A stretch of 64,000 nt of DNA, taken from assembly GCF_900182815.1 (NCBI RefSeq), contig NZ_FXUA01000001.1, positions 806,001 to 870,000 on the forward strand, read 5' to 3'. The stretch is from Algoriphagus winogradskyi. GTDB taxonomy: Bacteria > Bacteroidota > Bacteroidia > Cytophagales > Cyclobacteriaceae. The first letter of the stretch is position 1. Each line of letters opens with the position of its first letter. The notes beneath the pieces are model-generated. The model worked only from the letters and a program-made list of their open reading frames with translations, was not told the origin of the DNA and did not search any database. The position numbers and the translations under genes were made by a program. Shown one piece after another: positions 43,175 to 51,638 of the stretch.

Positions 43175-44228
43175 GCTATTTTTCAAGACTTTTGTAATCA
43201 CTTTCTACCGGGCTTTTCTGGGATTTTTCATATTGGTCATCTTGGTTTTTGGTGTCTTTATGGAAATGAAGCAACACCTCATGATTGCCGAGCGACTGCT
43301 TCATGATTTTATAGGTTTTTATACTATCCTGCTGATTTTCCTGGGCTATTCTTTGGCTCAAAAAAGATTTCAGATTCGACTCCTGAATGACAAGCATTAT
43401 AGAATCTTTCATCAGCTAGGCTTTTTCACCTGGCACCAACTTGGCCGAAACTTCCTGCCTGTTTGGCTGGCAAATCATGCCCTAATTTTAGTCTATTCGG
43501 TTTTGCTGACTTATGTAGGAATTGGGATTAATGCTGGTGGAAAGCTTGGGATACTTTGGCTATTTCTCATTGGTATTTTCTTGGCTGATATCACTCTCCT
43601 TTATTTCAAACTCAAAAAACCTTTCCCCGAAAGCACCCGAGTTAGACCAGCCATTTTTAGAAATCTAAGCTTCGAATTTTGGTTTTTGATGCATTTGAGG
43701 GAAAATAGAACGCTCTTAATTCTGGCTGTGAAAATCATCAGCATCTTCCTGCTGAATGGGTTTTTCTACTTCTATTTTGGTGGTGGTTACGACCTGCGAT
43801 GGCTGGAGTTTGGGCTACTCTGCGCGGCCTATGTTCACTTTCCAATTTGGCTGGAGAAAGATGGATTTGAATCAGCGCAACTAAGCTATTTCCGTAATAT
43901 GCCATTGAGTTTTTCTAGAAAGATCTGGCAACATTCAGTTCCTATTTTACTCATTCTTTTCCCAGAACTTGCCTTGCTGGTCTTTAAGTTTGGTACCCTC
44001 GAAAACATTCCAGATCTAGTCTTTTTGCTTATCCTCTTGATCGCTATCAATATGGGGATCTATGGTCTTATCAAATTGAGAAATGAGCAGGAGAAAGCCT
44101 TAAAACTTGGCTATTTGGTTTTCTTTTTCCTATTCCTGCTTGTGATATTCGGGATTCATCCGCTGATTATTTCTGCGGTTTGCTTGATTCCTTTTTTGGT
44201 TTCAGTGAGGGCTAGGTACTCGGTCTGA
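43167..44228 (+). CDS. Membrane subunit of the ABC system
   Basis: A 353-residue protein with about eight to ten hydrophobic helices and no other domain; it is likely the permease for the ATPase encoded just upstream. It has no match I recognise to a named permease family. It converges with the sugar porter at a 2-bp gap. Confidence 0.75.
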   Translation: MNELFFKTFVITFYRAFLGFFILVILVFGVFMEMKQHLMIAERLLHDFIGFYTILLIFLGYSLAQKRFQIRLLNDKHYRIFHQLGFFTWHQLGRNFLPVWLANHALILVYSVLLTYVGIGINAGGKLGILWLFLIGIFLADITLLYFKLKKPFPESTRVRPAIFRNLSFEFWFLMHLRENRTLLILAVKIISIFLLNGFFYFYFGGGYDLRWLEFGLLCAAYVHFPIWLEKDGFESAQLSYFRNMPLSFSRKIWQHSVPILLILFPELALLVFKFGTLENIPDLVFLLILLIAINMGIYGLIKLRNEQEKALKLGYLVFFFLFLLVIFGIHPLIISAVCLIPFLVSVRARYSV

Positions 44229-44230
44229 GT

Positions 44231-45634
44231 TTACCCCACCAATTCCTTTTCTATCTCTTCCAAGGACTTGCCCTTTGTCTCGGGCAGCACAAAGTAAATC
44301 ACGAGGAACCCAAAAGCACAGATTCCTCCATAGAGCCAGAAGTTATTTGCCCATCCTAGATTCTCACGGATAGCGGGAAAGAAATAGGTCAGGGTGAAGT
44401 TCCCAACCCAGTGCGCAAGCGCTCCTATAGAAATCGCTGCTCCCCGGATTCGTGTAGGAAAAATCTCCGAAAGAACTACCCATAGCAAGGGTGCCAAGGT
44501 GAAGGAATAAAACATCACATTGGTCAATACAGCAAATACTACCGCATTTCCACCAAGATCTATGTAGAAAAAGTAGCCGATCAGACCATACAATATCGCC
44601 ATCGCAGATGTACCGATCAGCAAGAGTTTCTTTCTGCCAAATCTATCCACTGTAAAAATGGTGATGAACACCGATAGCACCATCACCCCACCAATCACCA
44701 CGATATTCAGCATCATCTGTTTGAGATTATATCCCGCTGCTTGGAAAATATCCGCAGCGTAATAGATCACCACATTGATTCCGCTCCACTGCTGTAGAAA
44801 AGCTAGAAAAATACCTATTCCCAATAGCTTCATAATTCGCTTTTGAAACAATTCCTTCAGATTCACCTGCCCAAAATCACCTTCCTTCAAGGTGGTTTTC
44901 ACCTCAGCGATAGTGTCTTCGGCATAGGCATTCCCACCGATTCTTTGGAGAATGGTACGCGCCCGACCTTCTTCCTTATTTTTGACCAACCAAGGCACGG
45001 ACTCAGGCACAAAAAACATCAACACAAAAAACAAGAACGCTGGAATAGCCTCAGCAGCAAACATCCATCTCCAGCCATTTTGCCCAGACCAACTGGCCGC
45101 GATCATCTCGAAAGTAGCATCATCAGCCAATTGGGTATCCGCAAGAGAAATCTGCCAGTTGATTATCTGAGCAAGCAAAACTCCGATCATAATCAGGAGC
45201 TGATTAATTGTGACCATTTTGCCGCGTTTCTCTGGAGGCGAAAGCTCTGCGATGTAAAGCGGTGAGAGGTTTAGCGCTACTCCCATCGCGACACCACCAA
45301 TGATTCTATAGAAATTGAATTCCCAGAAAGTACCAGCCAAGGCAGTTCCTATAGCCGATATGGAAAACAATAAACCAGAAGCGATCAGTAATCTTTTCCT
45401 CCCAAACTTATCCGAAATCAAGATGCAAATCCCCGCTCCGATCATGCAGCCAATGAGTGCCGAGCTTGTTCCCCAACCCTGATCGCCCACCGAAGTAATA
45501 TTGAAAAAAGGCTCGTAAAAAGGCTTGGCCCCACCTATCACCACCCAATCGTAGCCAAACAAAAACCCTCCCAAAGCAGCAGTAAGGCTAATCAGCCAAA
45601 TATAAGTTTGGTTGTAAGTATAGGTAGGCTTCAT
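44231..45634 (-). CDS. Sugar porter-family MFS transporter
   Basis: A 467-residue, 12-helix symporter. Sugar-porter signatures are present: DKFGRKRLL between helices 2 and 3, the RIIGGVAMGVA motif, the central PESVPWLVKNKEEGRA, DRFGRKKLLLIG in the second half, and PETKGKSLEEIEKEL at the C-terminus. Members such as XylE or GalP carry monosaccharides with protons. The specific sugar is unknown. It is not tightly linked to another catabolic gene. Confidence 0.93.
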   Translation of the reverse strand: MKPTYTYNQTYIWLISLTAALGGFLFGYDWVVIGGAKPFYEPFFNITSVGDQGWGTSSALIGCMIGAGICILISDKFGRKRLLIASGLLFSISAIGTALAGTFWEFNFYRIIGGVAMGVALNLSPLYIAELSPPEKRGKMVTINQLLIMIGVLLAQIINWQISLADTQLADDATFEMIAASWSGQNGWRWMFAAEAIPAFLFFVLMFFVPESVPWLVKNKEEGRARTILQRIGGNAYAEDTIAEVKTTLKEGDFGQVNLKELFQKRIMKLLGIGIFLAFLQQWSGINVVIYYAADIFQAAGYNLKQMMLNIVVIGGVMVLSVFITIFTVDRFGRKKLLLIGTSAMAILYGLIGYFFYIDLGGNAVVFAVLTNVMFYSFTLAPLLWVVLSEIFPTRIRGAAISIGALAHWVGNFTLTYFFPAIRENLGWANNFWLYGGICAFGFLVIYFVLPETKGKSLEEIEKELVG

Positions 45635-45825
45635 GGGATCAGGTTAGGTTTTGGGAAAAAGCATAAAATCGAAGCCATAAAATAGGGCTTTTTGGGATTT
45701 CAGCAATCCTGTGGTTAACCTATAGGAATGTATCCATTAGTTTACTATTTCAGAAATAGGATAAAGCTTAGACTCAAAATAAAGATTAGCATTTATATTA
45801 GTATATCATTCGTTATGAAGACACT

Positions 45826-46821
45826 ATGAAGCAAATCTCTAAATCGTTTGTAGAGAATATCAGGCAAATCATTTCTCAGGCGCAAGCAAATGCGGTTCGT
45901 GCAGTAAATCATGAACGGGTATTAATGTATTGGGAAATCGGAAGACATATCGTAGAAGAAGAGCAAAACGGAAAAGAACGTGCAGATTATGGGACTTTTC
46001 TCTTAAAAAACCTGGCTGAACTACTGGAAAAGGACTTTGGAAGCGGTTTCTCAGTTCGGCAATTAGAACTTTGTCGGCAGTTTTTCAACACCTTCTCAAT
46101 TACGAACACACTGCGTTCGCAATTGAATTGGTCTCAGTACAAACTTCTGCTCCGTATTCAAGATGAAGACAAAAGAACCTACTATATAGAAGAAACCTGC
46201 AACAACAATTGGAGTGCAAGACAATTGGAAAGACAGATTAACAGTCAGTTATACGAACGTCTTTTGCTCAGTAACGAGAAAGAGAAAGTACTTGCCGTAG
46301 CAAAAAAAGAAGCTCAACCTGAAAGCCCAAGAGAAATAATTAAAGATCCGATGGTGCTGGAATTTTTAGGATTAAAACCACAAGCTTCATACTATGAAAA
46401 AGATCTGGAAAATGCCCTAATCTCCAATATGCAAACCTTTTTATTGGAGCTAGGTAATGGCTTTTCATTTGTAGCCAGACAAAAAAGAATTCAATTGGAA
46501 GATGATCCCTATTTCATTGATTTGGTTTTCTACAATCGACTGTTGCGGTGTTTTGTTTTGATAGAAATAAAAACACACAAGCTGACACATCAGGATTTAG
46601 GACAACTGCAGATGTACGTCAATTACTACGATCGAACTGAAAAGCAGGCAGATGAAAATCCTACGATCGGCATTATACTCTGCGCTGATAAAAACAATAC
46701 CATGGTGGAATATGCCCTACCCAAACACAACACCAATATCCTAGCAAGCAAATACCAATTATACCTCCCTAAGAAAGAGGAACTAGAGAAAGAATTCGAA
46801 AAAATCATACAAGACAGTTAA
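45826..46821 (+). CDS. YhcG-type PDDEXK nuclease domain protein (DUF1016)
   Basis: A 331-residue protein with an N-terminal DUF1016 helical region (HERVLMYWEIGRHIVEEEQ; FSVRQLELCRQFF) and a C-terminal PDDEXK nuclease fold: FIDLVFYNRLLRCFVLIEIKTHK gives the D...ExK catalytic pattern near residues 228-250. YhcG proteins often travel with type I restriction systems or as isolated cargo. Here it is alone, between a sugar porter and a dioxygenase. Horizontal acquisition or a solo defence role is possible but unproven. Confidence 0.9.
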   Translation: MKQISKSFVENIRQIISQAQANAVRAVNHERVLMYWEIGRHIVEEEQNGKERADYGTFLLKNLAELLEKDFGSGFSVRQLELCRQFFNTFSITNTLRSQLNWSQYKLLLRIQDEDKRTYYIEETCNNNWSARQLERQINSQLYERLLLSNEKEKVLAVAKKEAQPESPREIIKDPMVLEFLGLKPQASYYEKDLENALISNMQTFLLELGNGFSFVARQKRIQLEDDPYFIDLVFYNRLLRCFVLIEIKTHKLTHQDLGQLQMYVNYYDRTEKQADENPTIGIILCADKNNTMVEYALPKHNTNILASKYQLYLPKKEELEKEFEKIIQDS

Positions 46822-46859
46822 GTAATCCTTTACTTACATGCTATCATAAAAAAGTTATC

Positions 46860-47657
46860 TTATCCAGCCACAGGATTCAATTCCGTATCGATCACCTCGC
46901 CGATCTTCGCTCCCGGGCACCAGGTATTCCAGTCATTGATCTGATTAGTATTTTCAGGATTCTTGAGTTTGGCGGTTGCGTCCATATAGATCACTGTCAT
47001 TACTTTTCGCATTTGATCCGTCTGATTCGCTCCGGCACGATGGAAAACCCATCCTGAGTGAAAGCTCACCTCTCCCAAATCGAATGCTTCGATCACATGC
47101 TCGAAGTTATTGATACGAAGATTCTGTTTGATTTTCAGTTCTGAGTCATCCCCTATTTCCAAGTCTCTACCAAAAACAATCTGCTGGCTTCCGGCAGAAA
47201 ACTCCAGCGGCCCCATTTCCAGCGGAGTTGCTTGAAGAGGAATCCAGGCTGTTATCGTATTATCGGAATCTATCGGCCAGTAATACTGATCGGCATGCCA
47301 AGGAGTAATTCCTCCACCCGCCTCTTTAAATAAGGCCTGATCGTGGTATATCCGAACTTGCTCACAGCCCATCAGATCCGCGGCGATTTGTGCTAGTCGT
47401 TTGCTTAGGACCAGCTTTTTCACTTCCTCAGATTCGGTCCACAAATTAAAAATCTGTAAGAATGCCTTGCTGTAAGTATCACGCTCCTCCATCGGTTTAT
47501 CCTGCGTGTTTTTTCGCTGAACTTCTGCTGAAATCACTTCATTAAAATGAGCGACTTCCTCAGGACTGAGTACCTGCTTCAGTTTGATAAAGTTATTTTC
47601 TTGGTAAAAAGCTTTGGCCTCAGGAGAGATTGGATAGGGTTGATCGAGGTTATTCAT
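46860..47657 (-). CDS. Phytanoyl-CoA dioxygenase-family protein
   Basis: A 265-residue Fe(II)/2-oxoglutarate oxygenase of the PhyH type. WHADQYYW near residue 119 gives the HxD iron ligands; FHSGWVFHRAGANQT near residue 200 gives the distal His, and the Arg after it (MRKVMTVIYMD) binds 2-oxoglutarate. PhyH proteins in polysaccharide-utilising Bacteroidota act on varied small molecules; this substrate is unknown. Confidence 0.9.
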   Translation of the reverse strand: MNNLDQPYPISPEAKAFYQENNFIKLKQVLSPEEVAHFNEVISAEVQRKNTQDKPMEERDTYSKAFLQIFNLWTESEEVKKLVLSKRLAQIAADLMGCEQVRIYHDQALFKEAGGGITPWHADQYYWPIDSDNTITAWIPLQATPLEMGPLEFSAGSQQIVFGRDLEIGDDSELKIKQNLRINNFEHVIEAFDLGEVSFHSGWVFHRAGANQTDQMRKVMTVIYMDATAKLKNPENTNQINDWNTWCPGAKIGEVIDTELNPVAG

Positions 47658-47726
47658 GGGTTTGGGTTAGTTGCTTTTAAATTAGGAAGCTCAAATGGGT
47701 AATAAAATAGATTTTAATAAAAAGTG

Positions 47727-47838
47727 GTTTTTACCGCAAATCGTGTTAGTCCGAGCGGTGTCGAGGACATTAATGTTACATAAATTAAAAGGGGCTTCGA
47801 CTTCGCTCAGCATGACAACACCTTCGCTCAGCCTGACA
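47727..47838. repeat. Dispersed repeat with inverted halves, left copy
   Basis: Contains AGTCCGAGCGGTGTCGAGG and, 35 bp on, GGCTTCGACTTCGCTCAGCA, which are near-complementary, plus an additional CTTCGCTCAGCCTGACAA. The first 90 bp recur as a direct repeat at 48345-48435, on the other side of the GIY-YIG gene. Confidence 0.85.
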
Positions 47839-47943
47839 ACTACAGAAAGATTAATTGTAATTTAATACAACTTAGATATCCACATTCGGCACTGGTAATT
47901 GGTATATTGTTATTACAAAACTCATTTTTTCAATTGAAATTGT

Positions 47944-48261
47944 ATGAAAATATACTTCGTCTACATACTGAAATGCTCCGACAATACTTTCTATACAGGA
48001 GTTACAAATAATTTGGAGAGGAGATTGGCTGAACATTCTGAAGGCATAGATCCCTTTTGCTATACTGCAAAAAGACGGCCTTTGGAGTTAGTGTTTGTTC
48101 AGGAATTTCAAGAAATCAAAGAGGCTATTTCTTTTGAAAAACAAATTAAAGGATGGAGCAAAAAGAAAAAACTCGCAATGATTAATGAAGAATGGGATAA
48201 ATTGAAAGAATTATCAGCGTGCAAGAATGAGACTTCTCATAAAAATTTAAAGGAGAATTAA
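47944..48261 (+). CDS. GIY-YIG nuclease-family protein
   Basis: A 105-residue single-domain GIY-YIG endonuclease. FVYILKCSDNTFYTGVTNNLERRLAEHSEG shows the Y-I-L / Y-T-G pair and the catalytic Arg; EAISFEKQIKGWSKKKK carries the metal-binding Glu. No DNA-binding domain is fused. Dispersed repeats flank it on both sides at 105-220 bp, so the gene and its repeats may move together. Its cellular role is unknown. Confidence 0.92.
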   Translation: MKIYFVYILKCSDNTFYTGVTNNLERRLAEHSEGIDPFCYTAKRRPLELVFVQEFQEIKEAISFEKQIKGWSKKKKLAMINEEWDKLKELSACKNETSHKNLKEN

Positions 48262-48287
48262 TATATGGCATGCTGATGAAAATTGAC

Positions 48288-48455
48288 GAGGGCTTCGACT
48301 TCGCTCAGCCTGACATACGACTTCGCTACCAATGACGGATTATGTTTTTAACCGTAAATCGTGTCAGTCCGAGCGAAGTCGAGGACAATAACTTCATTTA
48401 CTTTAAAAGAGGCTTCGACTGCGCTCAGCCTGACACCGACTTCGCTTAGCCTGAC
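48288..48455. repeat. Dispersed repeat cluster, right copies
   Basis: Holds a half copy (GGCTTCGACTTCGCTCAGCC at 48288), then the full 90-bp direct repeat 48345-48435 including GTCCGAGCGAAGTCGAGG and its near-complement GGCTTCGACTGCGCTCAGCC, then a further half at 48437. About 75-80% of positions match the left copy at 47727. Confidence 0.85.
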
Positions 48456-48494
48456 AATTGCGCACACCGCGTTAACCTCCGCGACCTTTGCGGT

Positions 48495-48526
48495 TTAAAA
48501 ATAAGCCCCAATTCTCATCGGGGCTT
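48495..48526 (-). terminator. Terminator for the sulfatase gene
   Basis: AAGCCCC pairs with GGGGCTT over a 10-nt loop; on the reverse strand ATTTTTA follows. It lies just after the stop of the sulfatase at 48545. Confidence 0.75.
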
Positions 48527-48544
48527 CATATTAGGTTTGTTGAG

Positions 48545-50233
48545 TTATTTCTTCCTCTCCTCAAAAATCTTATCGATCAACTCGGTGTTTTTACCTCCGT
48601 TATACGAGTTATTCTCCTGAATGTAGTCAAGGTATTTCTCTATATATTCCTGACTTAGCTCTGAGCTATCACCATATTTTTCTCTCATATCATCCAACTG
48701 CTTATGCAAATCTGCTCTTATCTCTGCATAAGCTGGATCATCATAGACATTGGTCAACTCCATAGGGTCTTTCTTACGATCGATCAATTCCCATTCGTCA
48801 TTATCAAAGTAGTAGTGAACCAGTTTATACTCCTTGGTAATGATCGCATAGTGACGCTTCACCATATGCACCGATGGATATTCGTAATAGTGGTAGTAAA
48901 CCGCATCACGGGTCCACTTATCTGTTTCCCCAGTAAGCAAAGGCAACAAACTCTCTCCCTGCATATCAGATGGAGCTTCTATTCCAGCAGCTGCTAAGAA
49001 TGTCTGTGCAAAATCCAGGTTCTGTACCATCTCATCTGATTTGGTTCCTCCTTCTACTTTGCCTGGCCAAGCCATCAATAAAGGTGTTTTGAAAGACTCA
49101 TTGTACACAAAACGCTTGTCAAACCATCCATGCTCACCTAGGTAAAAACCCTGATCAGAGGTGTAAACTATGATCGTATTTTCCATCAAATCATTTGCTT
49201 CCAAATAATCCAATACCCGACCCACATTTTCATCCACAGCTTTGATCGTGCCTAGGTAATCCTGCATGTAGCGCTGATATCTCCACTTCATTTTATCCTC
49301 TTCCGTCATGGTTGGGTAGGCTTTTTTGAAGTCTTCATTCACTTTCATATACGCCTTGTCCCAGTTGGCACGCTGAGTTTCATTCATTCTGCCTACTTCT
49401 CTATCAAAAGCTCCCTTGTCCCAACCGGATGTTCCTTCTATGCCCAATTCGTCCATCACTTCCGGGTAAACTTTTGAGTCCCCAGACCAGTGCATATCTG
49501 TCAGAAGATTCATCTCAGCCTCGTGCGCAGCTCTACCTCTGCCTGAGTAATCATCGAAAAGTGTCGCCGGTTCTTTGAAAGTTCTGTTGGTGAATTCCTC
49601 TACATGTCTTTCAGCCGGAAGCCATTCGCGATGTGGCGCCTTGTGCAGGTACATCAACATAAAAGGCTGATCGGCCTTGCGCTCATTTTGCAACCAATCC
49701 AAGGTCATATCTGTGATAATATCCGTCACATAGCCTTCAACTTTGATGTTTCCCTCATTTTTGGTGATAAAATCAGGATTGTAATAAGCACCCTGACCTG
49801 GCAAAATCTTGAATTGATCAAAGCCTTTTGGACTGTTTCCGAAGTGAAGCTTTCCAAACATGGCAGTCTGATATCCTGCATCCTGAAGGATCTGCGGGAA
49901 AGTCACATTTGTGGTATCAAAGGGAAAATGATTATCCACTTTTCCATTGATGTGCGAGTGTTTTCCAGTCAAAATGGTCGCTCTAGAAGGCGCACAGATA
50001 GAATTTGTCACAGATGCATTAGTGAAAAGCATCCCCATTTTCGCTATGCGATCAATGTTCGGAGTTTCTATCAAAGTATTGTCGTAAGCAGAAATTGCTT
50101 GATACGCATGATCATCCGACATGATAAAAATGATATTTGGCCTCTCCGCAGTTTTTTCAGCCTCTTGGGTTTTACATGCAAAAGCAAGTATAGCCAAGGA
50201 GCCGAGGAAAAAAGATTTTAAACTATGCTTCAT
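48545..50233 (-). CDS. Sulfatase (type I, lipoprotein)
   Basis: A 562-residue formylglycine sulfatase. The signal peptide has a lipobox LAFAC (Cys20). PNIIFIMSDDHA gives the two metal-binding Asp residues; NSICAPSRATILTGKH is the C-x-P-S-R signature whose Cys is converted to formylglycine. TSDQGFYLGEHGWFDKRF carries further metal/substrate residues. It closely resembles the sulfatase at 51639 (shared HAYQAISAY, NSICAPSR and YTSDQGFYLGEHGWFDKR blocks), so they are duplicates with perhaps different sulfate positions as targets. No maturase (anSME) is in the window. Confidence 0.95.
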   Translation of the reverse strand: MKHSLKSFFLGSLAILAFACKTQEAEKTAERPNIIFIMSDDHAYQAISAYDNTLIETPNIDRIAKMGMLFTNASVTNSICAPSRATILTGKHSHINGKVDNHFPFDTTNVTFPQILQDAGYQTAMFGKLHFGNSPKGFDQFKILPGQGAYYNPDFITKNEGNIKVEGYVTDIITDMTLDWLQNERKADQPFMLMYLHKAPHREWLPAERHVEEFTNRTFKEPATLFDDYSGRGRAAHEAEMNLLTDMHWSGDSKVYPEVMDELGIEGTSGWDKGAFDREVGRMNETQRANWDKAYMKVNEDFKKAYPTMTEEDKMKWRYQRYMQDYLGTIKAVDENVGRVLDYLEANDLMENTIIVYTSDQGFYLGEHGWFDKRFVYNESFKTPLLMAWPGKVEGGTKSDEMVQNLDFAQTFLAAAGIEAPSDMQGESLLPLLTGETDKWTRDAVYYHYYEYPSVHMVKRHYAIITKEYKLVHYYFDNDEWELIDRKKDPMELTNVYDDPAYAEIRADLHKQLDDMREKYGDSSELSQEYIEKYLDYIQENNSYNGGKNTELIDKIFEERKK

Positions 50234-50302
50234 TTTAAGGTGGTTTTTTGAGTATTAATATTTGTGTTTAAAGATGTCAGTTGCAGCACTTTCATTGGTT
50301 TG

Positions 50303-50326
50303 CCGGATGCCGGATGTCGGATGACC
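50303..50326. repeat. Degenerate heptamer stretch
   Basis: GGATGCC-GGATGTC-GGATGAC keeps a 7-bp period and resembles the GATGTCG unit after purB. It lies in the 312-bp gap between the sulfatase and msrA, which holds no gene I can support. Confidence 0.5.
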
Positions 50327-50454
50327 GGTACGGCCTCAACAATTGATCTGACCTCTTCTTTTATTGCTTGAATTTTCATGTTGGCAGACAGGCTAAGAGA
50401 CAAAAGCAACATAAGAAATACTTAACTTTTAACTTTAGACATCAGCCTACTTAC

Positions 50455-50545
50455 GTCTCCCGTCTTCGGTCTTCGGTCTTCGGTCTTCGGTCTTCCGTCT
50501 TCGTTCACCTTACATCGGACACCCTACATCGGTCATCCGTCCTCC
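50455..50545. repeat. Heptamer array GTCTTCG plus degenerate heptads
   Basis: 50455-50503 comprises seven 7-bp units (GTCTCCC, four GTCTTCG, GTCTTCC, GTCTTCG). A degenerate series (ACATCGG, ACACCCT, ACATCGG, TCATCCG, TCCTCCT) continues in similar period up to the msrA stop codon. Confidence 0.9.
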
Positions 50546-51046
50546 TCATCCCTCAATAAAACTCTCCTCAAATCTCAAGAAGTGACAAGTATATCCATTC
50601 GGGTTTTTTACCAAGTAATCCTGATGATAGTCTTCTGCTGGCCAAAAAGGAGTAAAAGGCTCCAAGGTGGTCACTACGTTATCAGGCCATTTGCCGGATG
50701 CATTGACTAAGTCAATCATTTCCTGAGCTTCCGCTTTTTCTTCCTCATTTTGGTAAAAAATCGCTGATCTATAGCTCGAGCCCATGTCATTTCCCTGCTG
50801 ATCCACCGTCGTAGGATTGTGCATTCTGAAGAAGTAATCCAAAATTTCTTTAAAGGACGTTTGGCTTGGGTCATAGGTCAGTTCTATGCCTTCGGCATGA
50901 CCTGGATGGTTTTTGTAGGTGGGGTTTTCATTTTCACCACCTTGGTAACCAACTTCTGTATCTACGATTCCCGGACGTGTTCTGAAGAGATCTTCCATCC
51001 CCCAAAAACAACCGCCTGCGATGTATGCTTTTTTAGTATTGCTCAT
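50546..51046 (-). CDS. msrA: Peptide methionine (S)-S-oxide reductase
   Basis: A 166-residue cytoplasmic repair enzyme. The catalytic motif [10 protein letters not shown] is at residues 11-20 (nucleophile Cys13). [25 protein letters not shown] and EDYHQDYL are MsrA blocks. The usual C-terminal resolving Cys region is short here, but a Cys remains (YTCHFL). It is a single gene flanked by heptamer repeats downstream. Confidence 0.95.
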   Translation of the reverse strand: MSNTKKAYIAGGCFWGMEDLFRTRPGIVDTEVGYQGGENENPTYKNHPGHAEGIELTYDPSQTSFKEILDYFFRMHNPTTVDQQGNDMGSSYRSAIFYQNEEEKAEAQEMIDLVNASGKWPDNVVTTLEPFTPFWPAEDYHQDYLVKNPNGYTCHFLRFEESFIEG

Positions 51047-51078
51047 TTTGTTTTGGTTTAGCGTTAATGCGTTTTCAT

Positions 51079-51396
51079 TTACAAATACTGATCAACAGAA
51101 ACTCTAATCATATCAATTAGTTCATTATCCATAAACTGATAATCATCTTCAATATCCAGAATCACTAAAGTTTTATCTTCTATCTCATCTCTAAAATTTT
51201 GAAACAATCTTTGTTTATGCTTCTTCTCCATAACAAAAATTATGTCCGCCCACGAAATAGACTTTGCAGAAACTTTAATCCTTGCAGAGGGCTCAGTTCC
51301 AGCTGATCTGAAATTGTGATCTTGCCTATTTTTATAAATCGCTTCTGCAGTTGGACTTCTCCAAATATTTCTACTGCAAACGAATAGTATGTTCAT
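51079..51396 (-). CDS. Low-molecular-weight protein tyrosine phosphatase-like protein (short form)
   Basis: A 105-residue protein with the P-loop [14 protein letters not shown] near the start (Cys7-x5-Arg13, the CX5R active site). Usual LMW phosphatases are about 150 residues and have a DPY acid loop; here a short form ends soon after [13 protein letters not shown], which may supply the general acid. Such short forms occur widely without a defined substrate. Confidence 0.85.
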   Translation of the reverse strand: MNILFVCSRNIWRSPTAEAIYKNRQDHNFRSAGTEPSARIKVSAKSISWADIIFVMEKKHKQRLFQNFRDEIEDKTLVILDIEDDYQFMDNELIDMIRVSVDQYL

Positions 51397-51601
51397 CTTT
51401 CATCGCTTAGATAAATTCAAATTGTGTTGGATTATCAATTCTGAAAATTAATATTCTCGATTGTCAAATATCATTTTCAAAGTAAATAATTGAACTGTTG
51501 AACTACTTCATTTCCTTACCTGCTCTACTAATTTTGACCACCTGTAGTTGTTGACAAAAGTATCATAGGATTTGGCAGATGCTAAGTTTAAGGCTACTTC
51601 G

Positions 51602-51633
51602 GTCTCCCGTCTTCTGTCTCCCGTCTTCTGTCT
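51602..51633. repeat. Heptamer array (GTCTCCC-GTCTTCT)2
   Basis: Two 14-bp units, each of two heptamers, plus a partial unit, 6 bp before the stop codon of the downstream sulfatase on the reverse strand. Confidence 0.85.
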
Positions 51634-51638
51634 GGTAA

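Noticed and set aside
47727..48455. Insertion sequence with terminal repeats
   Set aside because: The flanking copies are direct, not inverted, no transposase is present, and no target-site duplication is evident.
49604..50221. Plus-strand 205-codon frame
   Set aside because: Entirely antisense to the sulfatase gene, whose motifs are unambiguous; low-quality composition.
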